Below, piece by piece: positions 41,241 through 52,110 of a DNA stretch of 64,000 nt (the stretch's first letter is position 1; each line of letters begins with the position of its first letter). Origin of the DNA: Vanessa cardui (Eukaryota; Arthropoda; Insecta; Lepidoptera; Nymphalidae); contig NC_061153.1 of NCBI RefSeq assembly GCF_905220365.1, positions 2,996,001-3,060,000 of the forward strand. The letters are read 5' to 3'. Below the pieces are notes generated by a model, which was not told the DNA's origin, searched no databases, and saw nothing but the letters and a program-made list of their open reading frames with translations. Both the position numbers and the translations under genes were made by a program.

Positions 41241-41807
41241 GTTGGATGGTAGAGAGGATTCCAAGCCGGAGTCGCAGCGTCCACACCAACAAGTAGTTGC
41301 AACGGTGAAGTCTGTGTGGTTGTCTGACTGGTGACATTAAGGGTTAGTGGTACCTTCCATAGTAAGTCAGACCATTACTCACCTTTGATTTCAATATTGA
41401 CGCGGAGCATGTTTAAAAATGGAATGACAATACCTTTCTACCTGTCTACTTTAATAATAAAGAATGACTAAACTGACGATCGGATACGTTAGGATATGCG
41501 AACCTCACCCTTAGGTTTAACGTATGTGGTCAGGTAATACGTAGCTTACTTGATGTTAATTTGACATTTATAGCCGCCGCTTTAACTTGAGGATCGGCTA
41601 CGCACGACAATAGAAAACTTTTAGTTAGATAGATCTTTAACAATATTAAAACGTAAAAGTGACTTACGAGCCTATTCGGCATATGTTGGATACTTATTTG
41701 GAGTTCGCGCACATAACGTCGAATAAAATAGAAGCTGAATCTACATAACGTGAACATAAAGATTTAAATTCGACTTTAAAGTGACTCCACGTTCTATCGT
41801 GAGTCAC
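41241..41807. other. Unassigned stretch where Gypsy pol should be
   Basis: About 570 bases between gag and the integrase tail, far too short for PR-RT-RNase H-IN. No domain recognised, so a large internal deletion is inferred. Confidence 0.5.
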
Positions 41808-42330
41808 TTAATCACTTAACCAAGACCGTGCTTCTCCCCGTAAATAACTCCTTACACGACCTAGACATTCGCGATCATCCCATTTGTTTAAACTACAAGC
41901 GCAATCTACTTCCATGCACCAATCGTCAAAGTCATGAACGCTCGGGTCAAATGGTGAAACATAGAAATTTCGAGTATTCACTTTTAATAATTCCGATAAT
42001 GCCCCAACAATTCGACACGCCACCCGATACGATGATGGTTGTTTCCTCAACGGTTCCTGAGTCTTTCTCGTTAATAGTAACAGTCGTCGGGCCCGCTGGC
42101 GACAACAACGGCGGTTGCAATGGTCGGTTGACTGTTGGATGAGATGAGCTATCACTACCCGACGTTTCAGATGTTGGTTGGATTTGACCTTCAATCACGT
42201 CTAACCGAGAGAGAATTCTATCTAAGATATTATCATGTTCCCGAGAACATCCTTGACAATAACGCGACAATTCGCGTAAAAAAACGCGAAAATAAAATCA
42301 CTAGTAAGTTCATGTGTCATCGGGGTCGTA
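41808..42330 (-). pseudogene. Gypsy gag, frameshifted
   Basis: The first part (about 42300-41950) reads SRYCQGCSREHDNILDRILS, then a Ser/Pro-rich region. After a frame change near 41950 follows FDPSVHDFDDWCMEVDCACS and ECLGRVRSYLRGEARSWLSD, the typical gag segment before the capsid end (W..E...RA..L..W.D.E...R....L.G.AR.W). Only this N-terminal half remains. Confidence 0.7.
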
Positions 42331-42510
42331 TAACCTCTCGACACACTACGACTGTCGCGAGATGTATTCTCTAACGTTATTCACGATTCCTCCATCGAGA
42401 CGAGCGATGAGACATTATGAGGGTATAAATAAAAACTTATTTAGACTTTAATTTTAGATGGCGAAAACTAAAACAAACTAATTCGGATGGACCAGCGACA
42501 GGATATTTTG

Positions 42511-42526
42511 GTGATCCCACTTCTGA
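42511..42526 (-). other. Possible primer-binding site of the Gypsy element
   Basis: Directly inside the 5' LTR the minus strand reads TCAGAAGTGGGATCAC, resembling a tRNA-Leu-type 3' end complement. Position fits; the tRNA assignment is from memory. Confidence 0.5.
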
Positions 42527-42827
42527 TCTTACAAACCCTATGATTAATTAAATTAAAAAAAATATAACACGAATGACTAACCTATACTTTTCAGTTCTTT
42601 ATTTATTTATAATTGAACACAATTACCATCACTACATAACTTTAATCAAATACAATTATATTTCAATACATAGACGGTTAATTAGTATGTAAGAACAGTA
42701 AATACCACGACCGATACAAACAGACTCGACCGACAGACAACCGAACATTAAACCCGTTACTAAGCGTTCTTCCGTATTTATGTGATACCCCTCGGTCCTG
42801 TTTGAGAAGAGGGTAGTTCTTGTAAGA
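42527..42827 (-). repeat. Gypsy 5' LTR
   Basis: A 301-base partner of 34658-34966, followed on the minus strand by the primer-binding site and the gag leader. The flanking ATAG at 42828-42831 matches that at 34654-34657. Confidence 0.8.
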
Positions 42828-43022
42828 ATAGATATAATAAGAGATAAATAAATAAAGAAGACATAACTTTCGGGTAGGGTAGGTTGAAATATCAACAACA
42901 AAAATTTTTTATTTCATTAAAATTACATTTTTCTGCAAATAATAATATATGAAGTGTTAAAGTTAATATAAATTCCCACATTACCCGGTTCACAATCAAT
43001 TCTCAACATTAATACAAGTACA

Positions 43023-43768
43023 ATGGATTTACATAACCAGCTCAGCAAGAACATGGATGACATTGTTAAAATGTTCGAGTCCCGCATGAATCAATTTGAT
43101 AAAATGCTCTCACTGTCAACACAAGCACAAGGAAGCACTAAACCACCGACCACTACCTTTGGAGACTTCAGTTCTCTCGCCTCGGACTACGCCGCTTTCA
43201 AAGATGTAATCTGTAAGACGCTTAGTATGCTTCGTCAGCAATTACAGCTGCTCTCGGTAGGTTTTGATATGCAGAAAGCTCGTTCCCGTAGCAGGGTGCT
43301 GCTTTTTCACGGTCTGCCGGAGAGTACTGACGAGCAAGTGGAGAGCAGGATTCAATCCGTGTTGCACAATCAATTAAAGCTGACTAGTATTGATTCTTCA
43401 CAGCTGGATATCTGCCATCGTCTTGGCACAAAGAAGGAAAAACCAAGACCAATACTGGTTCGTTTTATTGCCACAAAGCACAGAAATCTTGTTTGGAACT
43501 CTAAAACATCTCTTAAAGGGTCTGGAGTTACTATATCGGAATTTTTGACTAAGCCCAAGCAAGAATTATTCGTTGCTGCTCGGAAACATTTCGGTTTAAA
43601 AATTGCTGGACATCTGACGGAGTAATCATTGTGGCGCTTCCAGATCAAACCCGTAAAAAAGTCCTTACATCGGCCGAATTAAAGGATCTTAGCGAAAAGT
43701 TTCCTCAAGTTTCCAGTGCGCCGGACCAGAAGACAAGATCACGGCGGGTTAAAGTTACTACAAAGTAA
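43023..43768 (+). pseudogene. K ORF1 copy 2, one frameshift
   Basis: Homologue of 5693-6448: coiled N terminus (MDLHNQLSKNMDDIVKMFES), core RSRVLLFHGLPESTDEQ, LDICHRLGTKKEKPRPILVRF, SGVTISEFLTK, AARKHFG. A single base missing from the A run near 43601 shifts the frame. In the other frame it continues NCWTSDGVIIVALPDQTRKK to VTTK with a stop at 43766-43768. Without that one change it would be open at 248 codons. Confidence 0.82.
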
Positions 43769-44460
43769 AGGTTTCTCATATATTTCTATAATTGCTGTCT
43801 GCCATTCATTACGTCACCCGTGTCTATGTATTTGTGACCGTGTAGTTGGTTTTTAGCTGCCAATTAATAATATGTTACTCTCATTTTTTCTTATTTACGA
43901 GTCGGTAGTCTAAAAATTCGTCAAATTCTTTAAATTGTTTTTAACCAGTATAATTTAACCTTAAAGACAAGGTACTTGAACAACAGTCAAAACACTGACG
44001 TGTGACAACTGACATTAACACGCTTGACAGCAGATTAGCGTTCGGATATTCTGCTTGAAATTTTTTATCTTTGTGGTGAATAAGCAGCTGTTTCTTTTTC
44101 TTTGCATTTTAAATTTTAAAATAGATATCTAGCTGCTATTTAGAATTCAAATTATTTGTCTCATCTAAGTTGTTTTCTTTTATTGATTATTGTGCTTGTA
44201 TAATTGTAGATATGTAGCATAGCTATAGACTTTTTTTTTCCTTCTTCTTTGTTTCTCTTTTTGTTATGTATTTATTAAGCCAGGGACAAATAATGTGGGA
44301 GATTATTTGTATCGCTTGTGATTAATAGTATTTTTATTTCGTTTAATTGTTCCTTCCCTCTGAACCACTGACTTAAGTAGACGTGTGTAAAATTAGTAAT
44401 TAAAAAAAAAAAAACAAAAAACTTTTTAAAATTTAATATAAAAATTACTCTTGTTAAGAA
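43769..44460. other. Non-coding stretch after K-2 ORF1
   Basis: T-rich sequence with an A run near 44402-44413 and no credible ORF. It is either the K inter-ORF spacer or the end of an ORF1-only element. Confidence 0.5.
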
Positions 44461-44465
44461 ATAAT

Positions 44466-44626
44466 CGCAAGACCTCCCGAACATCGAGCGCTACCAAGAA
44501 TTACCATAACGTGAGAAATAATCACACCATGCATTCCTTGAAGCTACCACCTGTTGCCAGCGTCGCTGCTTTGTTTCGCAAGACCTCCCGAACATCGAGC
44601 GCTACCAAGAATCACCATACCGTGGG
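44466..44626 (+). repeat. Two 50-base direct repeats, 111 bases apart
   Basis: CGCAAGACCTCCCGAACATC and the next ~30 bases recur at 44466-44515 and 44577-44626 with about 4 differences. They lie upstream of E-2 ORF1, possibly a 5' UTR tandem or a solo LTR remnant. Confidence 0.75.
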
Positions 44627-45167
44627 GACCATTCAGTGATTTACCGATTTCGTTATAAATATGTAATTCAGACTACAGAACTTAACTTTTTGTTCTGACA
44701 TCGAACAGACTGTCACGTATTATAAATTAGAAATAATTAATTGTTAAATTGAATTACTTAAATAAACGTATAAGTTAAATTCGTTCGGTTTCATTCTGCA
44801 TCCTCAACGGCAGCCCTACGTAATTCTCTTCAAAATAATAGGAGTGCATAAAATCGCAACAGTATAAAGTGAGTAAAAGTGTGATATGGTAGATTAAATA
44901 CAAGAAGATTCAACTCCAAAAAGAGACAAACATATGTATCCACTGTCGTCTTCAATCTAAACAATTACTGTCTTTCTTACACCTTCATTGTGTTTAATAA
45001 AAGAATATATTGTAACAAATACCACTACTTATGCGCTCCTGGTAGTTTCGATAACGTATCTGCAACCATGCCGATAGATCGCTCGCCGCCGAACAAAGCG
45101 TATGTATGGCTCGGATTCCAATCTACCCACATGTATCGAGCGCGAAAGCGAGTTGATGTCGTATGTA

Positions 45168-45947
45168 GCAGCACGAACTAAAAGAAAGAGGGATGAATCA
45201 AAGGATGAGGATTTAAGTCTATTTATGGAAGAAATAAAATTGTTAATATCTTAAACGGCTGCTATACATGAACAAAAATACAGCGCCCTACAAAGAAGTC
45301 TTGAAACAATCGAAAGACAAAACGATGACTTACCGAACTCCATAGAATTTATGTCAACAAAATATGATGAAATTAAATCGAAGCTAGAAAAAATGGAAGC
45401 AGAGAAGAAATTAAATAACACGTATATAAAAGACCTGGAGAACAAGCTAGAACGGCTGGAAAAGAACTCCCGTGCTGCCAGTATAGAAATAAGAAATATT
45501 CCCCAAAAGCCCCAGGAGACAAAAGAAGACCTAGTGAATATTATTAAAAATATCGGATCGGTTTTAAACTCACCAATAACACAGTCAGACATAAAAGATG
45601 TATTTCGTACAAAGTCCAAAAGTGCAAATAAACCGATTATTGCCGAGTTTACAACTATTATTAAAAAGGAATGTTTACTGAACTCGTTAAAAACATATAA
45701 AAAAGGAAATAAAAATATTAATACCACAGATATACAAATAAAGGGATCCTCGATGCCGATATATATTTCTGAAAATCTCACACCAAAAGCTAGGAGACTT
45801 TACTACTGTGCTCGTACTTTTTCACACGACAACAACTACAAATATTGTTGGATATCGAATGGAAAGATATTTATACGTAAAAAAGATAACGAACCGGCAA
45901 TTCAAAAAACCTGTGAAGAGGATATAAATCATATTGAAAAACAATGA
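45168..45947 (+). pseudogene. E ORF1, one premature stop
   Basis: LINE ORF1. The frame reads ARTKRKRDESKDEDLSLFME, EIKLLIS, then TAA (45252-45254), and goes on in the same frame ERQNDDLPNSIEFMSTKYDE, a coiled coil to about 45470, then the core ASIEIRNIPQKPQETKED, KPIIAEFTTI, MPIYISENLTPKARRLYYCA, YKYCWISNGKIFIRKKD. Relatives of C ORF1 share the ENLTP...YKFVW..N..IFLRK block but have a PHD-like finger that this one lacks. Confidence 0.8.
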
Positions 45948-47728
45948 CTATCAATAGGTAAAAAAACGAAATATTTAAAGTGTATATTAATAATTAGTTT
46001 AAAAATATATGCATGCTTCTATAAGAATGAAAATACAAATTATATTACAACTTTATTTTATTTTACTACTAGTTACACCACCTGCACACAAATTAACATT
46101 AACTCATAATCATACACGTATATAAAATTCCAGACTCATAGGCTAACTTCTATAGCATGTACCTCTACCTATAAAAATAAACCTGCAAAATTTCCCATAC
46201 AATGTAAGAAGATATCACTTTATCGCCCTGTTCTTAACATCTTAAGCTCTAAAATGTAGCCAGACGTAGTCACTATTGATACTAACTGCGTACATGAAAT
46301 ATTATCAATTTATAAAATTGGCAATCAAGAGAGATGCCTACCATTTTTTACAAGTAACCATTCAACCCTCAGTCATTGCATGATTAAATAGAAGAATCCT
46401 GTAAAATCCCCTGTCAAGTAATAAATAAATTAACAAAGATTAAGTATGCAGACACAAAAAGTTTCAATATATTATCATTTAACATTAGAAGCTTAAATAA
46501 AAATATAGATGACCTGCTTATACATATCTCCCAACTTAAGATACATCCAGATGTCATAGTGTTATCGGAATGTTGGTGCAATGAATTTTCCCCACTTATA
46601 GATGGTTATGACATGTTCTTTACTAAACACAGCTTTAACCAAAACGATGGTGTTGTTATGTATATAAAATCTGATATAAAATCACATGTTCACGAGTTAG
46701 ATCTAAAAGAAGCCAATGGATAGGCCGCGAAAATCGGTAATATAACTGTCTTAGGTATGTATAGACCATACTGCTTTAAAAATATAACACCCTTTCTAGA
46801 ATCATTAGATAATATTCTTATCACAGTACGCACTAGAAATATAGTTTTAACGGGAGATATTAATATAAATACCCTTAATCTTAACAACAGTATAACATCG
46901 GAGTATTTAAATATTCTGGCATCACACGGACTAGTGACGGCAATAGAAGTACCAACACATAACAAGACATGCCTCGACCATTTTATGTGCAAATTACTAG
47001 CAAAATCAAAGTGCTATGCAGGTATTACAGATCATCTACCCATATTTTTGTCAATAGCAGGTTCACCAGTCCAAAGGAAAGTTACGACAGGTTCATATAA
47101 AATTACGAAAGTTAAATTTGAAGACATTATAAAATCGTTACAGGCACATGATTGGGCAGATTTTTTTAATATTACTGATGTGAATAAAGTAGCAAACGTC
47201 CTAACCAAAAATATCAATGACAGTGTAATTGAAAATACAGAAATAATAATTCTAAGTCGTAAAAAAGGCCGCTGAAACCTTGGATTACCGCTGGAATCAT
47301 AAAATGTATTAAAAAGAGAGATCGTCCTCATTTGCTTACTAAAAAAATTCCGGAAGACCATCAACTTAAACTTAAATATGTTACTTACCGAAACACATGT
47401 AAAGAAATAACAAAGAAATTAAAAATTTCTTATTACAAAAATAAACTCAGCTGTCAATGGGACAACAAAAAAGCGACATGGGATGTCATTAAGGAAATAC
47501 GTAATTTGTCAAAGCAAAAATCACCTGCAAACGAGTTACTAAACGTAACACCGACACCAATAGTTTCCTTAAATAACGTTAATACTTTTTTCACTAACAT
47601 AGGACCTACGCTAGCGAGAGACATCCTAAGGAGAATAAATAAGACTGAAGACCAATTAATTCATTCGATAACCAAAGTCCAAAATAATAAAACAATGGTT
47701 CTGTATCCTGCAAGTCACATTGAAATTA

Positions 47729-48333
47729 ATAAATAAAAATTTTAACAAAAAGAAAAACCGACTTCAAACAAAACACTATTTTAAAACCAATGAATATGCA
47801 CGAAAAAGTAATAAAAATAATTGCGTATTCGACATATTTTTTAGAGTCTACCTAAGTTAAATGAAATGAAAAATATTAGACTACTTAAAAGTCGATTAAC
47901 GATTATATCATGTAGTTATAATTATTGTTATATTTGGAGCCGGTGTCAGCCACGGTGCCCTTGCCCCAACAATCAAAAGAAAGAAGCGATACGAGCCCCT
48001 TGATTAATCCAGTATATTATTGTGTAAAAGGTAATTTGTAAAAAACATATTTGTTAAAGTATTCTCGTATTGTTTTTTGATAGATATGTATGGTATGTAG
48101 GGTTTTATTGGCTGACACCGACTCCAAATATAACAATAATTATAACTACATGATATAATCGTTAATCGACTTTTAAGTAGTCTAATATTTTTCATTTCAT
48201 TTAACTTAGGTAGACTCTAAAAAATATGTCGAATACGCAATTATTTTTATTACTTTTTCGTGCATATTCATTGGTTTTAAAATAGTGTTTTGTTTGAAGT
48301 CGGTTTTTCTTTTTGTTAAAATTTTTATTTATT
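47729..48333. repeat. Nearly perfect 224-base inverted repeat (foldback)
   Basis: Arms 47729-47952 and 48109-48333 with a 156-base spacer. I see one mismatch (GAGCCGG against GAGTCGG) over the arms. No coding capacity. It starts at ATAAATAAAAATTTTAAC and includes AACCGACTTC (47756-47765) with its mirror GAAGTCGGTT (48296-48305). Confidence 0.9.
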
Positions 48334-49395
48334 TTTTGATTTTAAGTGAAGCTGATGTTGACTAACTAATTTTTTTTAATATGGATAGATTAAGCGTTCC
48401 GTTTATATGAGTCAGAAACTACTTCGAGGACAATTTCAAAGGAAACTTGCGAATAAAGCAAAAATAGACTTTCGAAAATGCGGATTTAATACGTCACGCG
48501 GCGTAAACTACAAGGATCCCTCGAAAGAGCTGTAATCGAACTCAGCAAAAAAACTTTGAAAAAGACCAACTATATTTCGTACATCATATGACATCCCATC
48601 ACATACACAAAATTTGATTAAAGATAGTAAGAAATTCTGCCCCATATCGCACCCTAACTGCGAGCCGTATAGGAGTTCCATCACTACATAGTATAAAACA
48701 AAGTAGCTTTCTCTGTCCCTATATCTTTAAATCTACGCAACGGATTTTGATGCGGTTTTTTTTAAAAGATAGTGTGATTCAAGGGGAAGGTTTGTATATT
48801 ATTATATAATACATGAACAATATAGTAAAGAAAAACTGATAATTTTAGAAGTTTGCGATGTGATGTCGTAAATAAACAAATTCTGTAGTATATTTAGTAT
48901 CAGTATTGCACCCGTGCGAAGCCGGGGTGGGTAGCTAGTTGATTATAATATTCGACTATGATAATTACATAAACATAACCACATTACGGAAGGTGACTCA
49001 AATATCCAAATAACCTATAAATAAAAGATTCGACTGAGTATCGCTAACGTGCTCCTCAAAATTGTTCCGTTCCCTTCCGTTCCGTTACTTTGTCATGGAT
49101 CCTGAGCTCAGAACCTTACCAAACTATCACCAAATTACCCTTGAAGTATATATTTTATAATAAAAAAAGAATTATCAAAATTGGTTAACGTGATTTTCAG
49201 TTATTCACCTATTTGTCGCGCATATACATAATGCAAATTTAAGACTTATGTCGTTTTCATATGGATACCATAATCAGAAAAAAATAAAAAAAAATGGGAC
49301 CCCACGGGAAGCACTACCTTGAAAGGAAAGGTTTGTTTGAAAACAAAAAAAAAATTATCCAAATCGGTCCACCCAGTGAAAAGTTATGAGGTAAC

Positions 49396-49435
<40 letters not shown>

Positions 49436-49476
49436 GACGAATTGATAACCTCCTCCTTTTGGAAGTCGGTTGAAAA
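47733..49476. mobile_element. 1.7 kb non-coding insertion with GAAGTCGGTT ends
   Basis: Everything between HIEINK and IINNLKN of E ORF2 is foreign. The left end has AACCGACTTC (47756-47765) and the right end GAAGTCGGTT (49462-49471), so the insertion is bounded by inverted motifs. The right end carries a ~30-base A run (49401-49432) before ATTGATAACCTCCTCC, a sequence I associate with a common lepidopteran repeat. It contains the foldback and a Helitron-type fragment. Transposon class uncertain. Confidence 0.65.
48640..48938 (+). mobile_element. Possible non-autonomous Helitron, 3' end
   Basis: The run ACGCAACGGATTTTGATGCG to GCACCCGTGCGAAGCCGGGG ends with a GC-rich hairpin and CTAG at 48935-48938, followed by T. 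This fits the Helitron rule (3' hairpin, CTRR, insertion before T) and resembles a frequent lepidopteran repeat. The 5' end is not located. Confidence 0.5.
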
Positions 49477-50999
49477 TATAATAAATAATTTAAAAAACAA
49501 TTGTGCCCCCGGAGAAGACAACATATCTACAAAACTATTAAAAATGGGCCAAGATGTATTATGTTATCCTATAGAACATGTGAGTAACCTAAGTTTATCG
49601 AACGGCATTTTTCCTACGTGTTTTAAGAAAGCAGTTGTTATTCCTATATATAAGAATGGGGACAAAAGAACAATGTCAAACTACAGACCAGTGTCACTAC
49701 TACCAACATTAAGTAAGATAATTGAAAAACTTGTTAATACTAGGCTAATCAAGTTCTTAGAGGAGCATAAAATATTAGCTCACAATCAATTTGGATTCCG
49801 AGCCCATAAATCTACTGAAGACGCGATACATTCATTAGTTAATTTGATTACAAATTATTTGGACAATGGCGAAAAATGTATAGGTGTATTCCTTGACTTA
49901 AAAAAAGCATTTGATAACGTGTCAATTCCTCTGCTCCTGCGAAAGTTAGAGGATATGGGAATTCGAGGTATTCCGCTCGAGTGGTTTAAGGACTACCTGA
50001 AGGATAGAAATCAAAGTGTTAAGGTTAGTGATTTCATTAGTACCTATCAATACACCACACGCGGAATTCCACAAGGAAGTACACTAGGGCCAACCCTATT
50101 CTTAATATACATTAACAATTTATGTAACTTGAATCTACAGAATGGATATATCATCATTCGCTGATGACACGGCTATTATATTTCTTGCATCCTCATGGGA
50201 ATAAGTAAAAGTATTTGCAGAGGAAGGCTTAAAAAATTTACTGAAAGCCAAGAAAATAATTTACTAACAATAAATACTCTGAAAACTAAATATATGTGCC
50301 TTAAAATAAGTAAAGCAAATGAACCACCTCCTCAATATATGATAAAACTTCATACTTACCGATGTATGGGCGGTCTTTGCTCCTGCGAAACCCTGGACAG
50401 GGTGCAAACAATGAAGTACTTGGGAATAATCATTGACAAAAACTTAAATTGGAAGCAACAAATAATAACATTAACTAACAAAATTCGGAGGCTAATTCCA
50501 GTGTTTAAAAACCTACGAGAAATCGCTGATAACAAGTTACTCATACAAGTATATAAAACACTTTGTCAATCTCTGCTACTGTACTGCATAACAATATGGG
50601 GAGGTGCAGCTTCCTCCCACATGATACAATTAGAAAGAGCACAGAGAACGATCATTAAAGTTATCTTAAAAAAACCGAGAAGAATCCCAACAAATGAGAT
50701 TTATAATATAGCCAAGGTACTTACTGTCCGTCAACTATTTATACAAAACACCGTCACACGCTTTTATAAATGTTTTCCCATCCCACCTAAGAACACACAA
50801 CGTCGACGACCAGACATTAAAATTACTAAAACTAGATCTAAATTTGCCCAGCATCAGAATATATATTTAGGAGCTTATCTTTACAAAAGAATAAATAAAA
50901 AAAGAGACATTACTCGGTTAAATCGAAATAAACTTAAGATGTATCTAAGGAATTTGCCTAAGTTATCAAGAAACAGAAAATTATCTTCGTACATGACGA

Positions 51000-51000
<1 letters not shown>

Positions 51001-51031
<31 letters not shown>

Positions 51032-51072
51032 TCGCACACACGCACATACACACACACGCACACGCGCGCATG
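51001..51072 (+). repeat. (CA)n microsatellite of E copy 2
   Basis: CA repeats with CGCA variants at the end of ORF2, as in C (23463) and E copy 1 (34513). Confidence 0.92.
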
Positions 51073-51429
51073 CATGCATATATTAATTATAGGTAGTAAA
51101 ACTTACTTTACTTCATTAGTTAAACATATTTTTTTATTTTGTGTTCCTTTTTCTTCTTTTTTTTATTTGTACACTATTTATTTTGGCATTAAATTTAATT
51201 TTTTTATTGATTTAAGCATTAAATTTAAATTTGAACTAAAACATTGATTGGGAAGTCACTGGCCCCTAAGATACGGGTTTTCCTAGTTTAGGGGTACAGG
51301 GCCTCTGTGAGATATGTATTTGATATGAGAACAATAAATATATTTTTGATTTTTGATTTGATTTTTGTTATTTCTTTTATTTAGATTAAGGTAAATATAT
51401 TTATATATTAATATTTATTTTATATCTAT

Positions 51430-51798
51430 ATGTCTGACTTAAGTGACGCTTGTATAAATGATGATTTATTTTCATGCTCCTCTGATGATTTCCGTAGTGT
51501 TTCTAGCCATAATCAATCTTTTGATAGTAAAGGCTTGACCGTTGATTCACAATTAAATTCTATCTTTTACTGCAATTCTAATGGTCTTAATTTTGTACAT
51601 ATAAATGCGCAAAGCATTCCGGCACATTACTCTGATTTTCTCGCATCATTTAGCAACGTGCAGGTCGACGGTATCCTTGTTTCTGAGTCTTGGTTAAAAC
51701 CTTCTCTTTCTTCGACTCTTTCCAGGATTTCACTCTAATTCGTAATGACAGAGTTTCTCAGAGAGGGGGAGGTGTTTGCATTTTCTTACAAAATAATA
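51430..51798 (+). pseudogene. K ORF2 N terminus with start of endonuclease
   Basis: Begins at the ATG 51430 (MSDLSDACINDDLFSC), an acidic/Ser-rich lead of ~55 residues, then EN: LNFVHINAQSIPAHYSDFLA, DGILVSESWLKPSL. After a frame change near 51722 it reads FTLIRNDRVSQRGGGVCIFL and stops where Copia-2 is inserted. This supplies the EN start that K copy 1 lacks. Confidence 0.82.
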
Positions 51799-51941
51799 TG
51801 AAATAAAACAACGTTTCACTTTAAAAGTTTTAACCGAACGGAATGACTGAGTTTTATTTGAAAAAAGGAACAGATACAAAATAATTAATTATTGAGTGTT
51901 GCCATAATACATATTATACTAATATTTTGATATTACTAACA
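51799..51941 (-). repeat. Copia-2 3' LTR
   Basis: 143 bases; ends TGAAATAAAACAACG and TATTACTAACA on the plus strand. Two substitutions relative to 56001-56143. Confidence 0.94.
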
Positions 51942-52110
51942 CCCCCACTATCAAAATATTATACAATACCTAACATAAACATGAATTTATAATGCTTAGC
52001 TGGACATAAGCCTTTTGTAAATATATCAGCGGGCATGTCAGCTGTCGGCAAATACTGTAACTGAACTAATTTCTTTAAAACGACTTCTCTGCAATAATGA
52101 TATTTAACGT

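Larger units (their letters stand above)
34658..42827 (-). mobile_element. Gypsy-type LTR retrotransposon, 8.2 kb with nested LINE and SINEs
   Basis: LTRs at 42527-42827 (5') and 34658-34966 (3') are flanked by ATAG (42828-42831 and 34654-34657). A primer-binding-like site, gag, an integrase C terminus and a pol tail lie in this order on the minus strand. Protease, RT and RNase H are not recognisable and were probably deleted near 41240-41808. A D-type LINE (35338-39122) is inserted. The LTRs differ by several substitutions and indels, so the element is not young. Confidence 0.78.
46442..51247 (+). pseudogene. E ORF2: EN and RT, split by a DNA-element insertion
   Basis: EN: ILSFNIRSLNKNIDD, VIVLSECW, GVVMYIKSD, VLTGDININTL, CLDHFM, ITDHLPIFLS. 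Lesions: TAG at 46721-46723, TGA at 47273-47275 and a frame change near 47330. The linker ends HIEINK at 47733 and the frame resumes IINNLKNNCAPGEDNIST at about 49476. RT: YRPVSLLPTLSKIIEKL, FGFRAHKST, LDLKKAFDNVS, GIPQGSTLGPTLFLIY, a frameshifted SFADDTAIIF (near 50155). Then YLGIIIDKNLNWK and a C terminus running into the (CA)n as THTHTH residues. Defunct. Confidence 0.83.
44650..51368 (+). mobile_element. E non-LTR retrotransposon copy 2
   Basis: ORF1 (45168-45947), ORF2 EN (from 46442), RT (to ~51000), a (CA)n tract, then a 3' UTR ending in TTTTTGATTTTTGATTTGA-type repeats at about 51341-51368. It is interrupted by a 1.7 kb DNA-element insertion (about 47733-49476). The left end is not defined. 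ORFs carry several stops. Confidence 0.72.
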
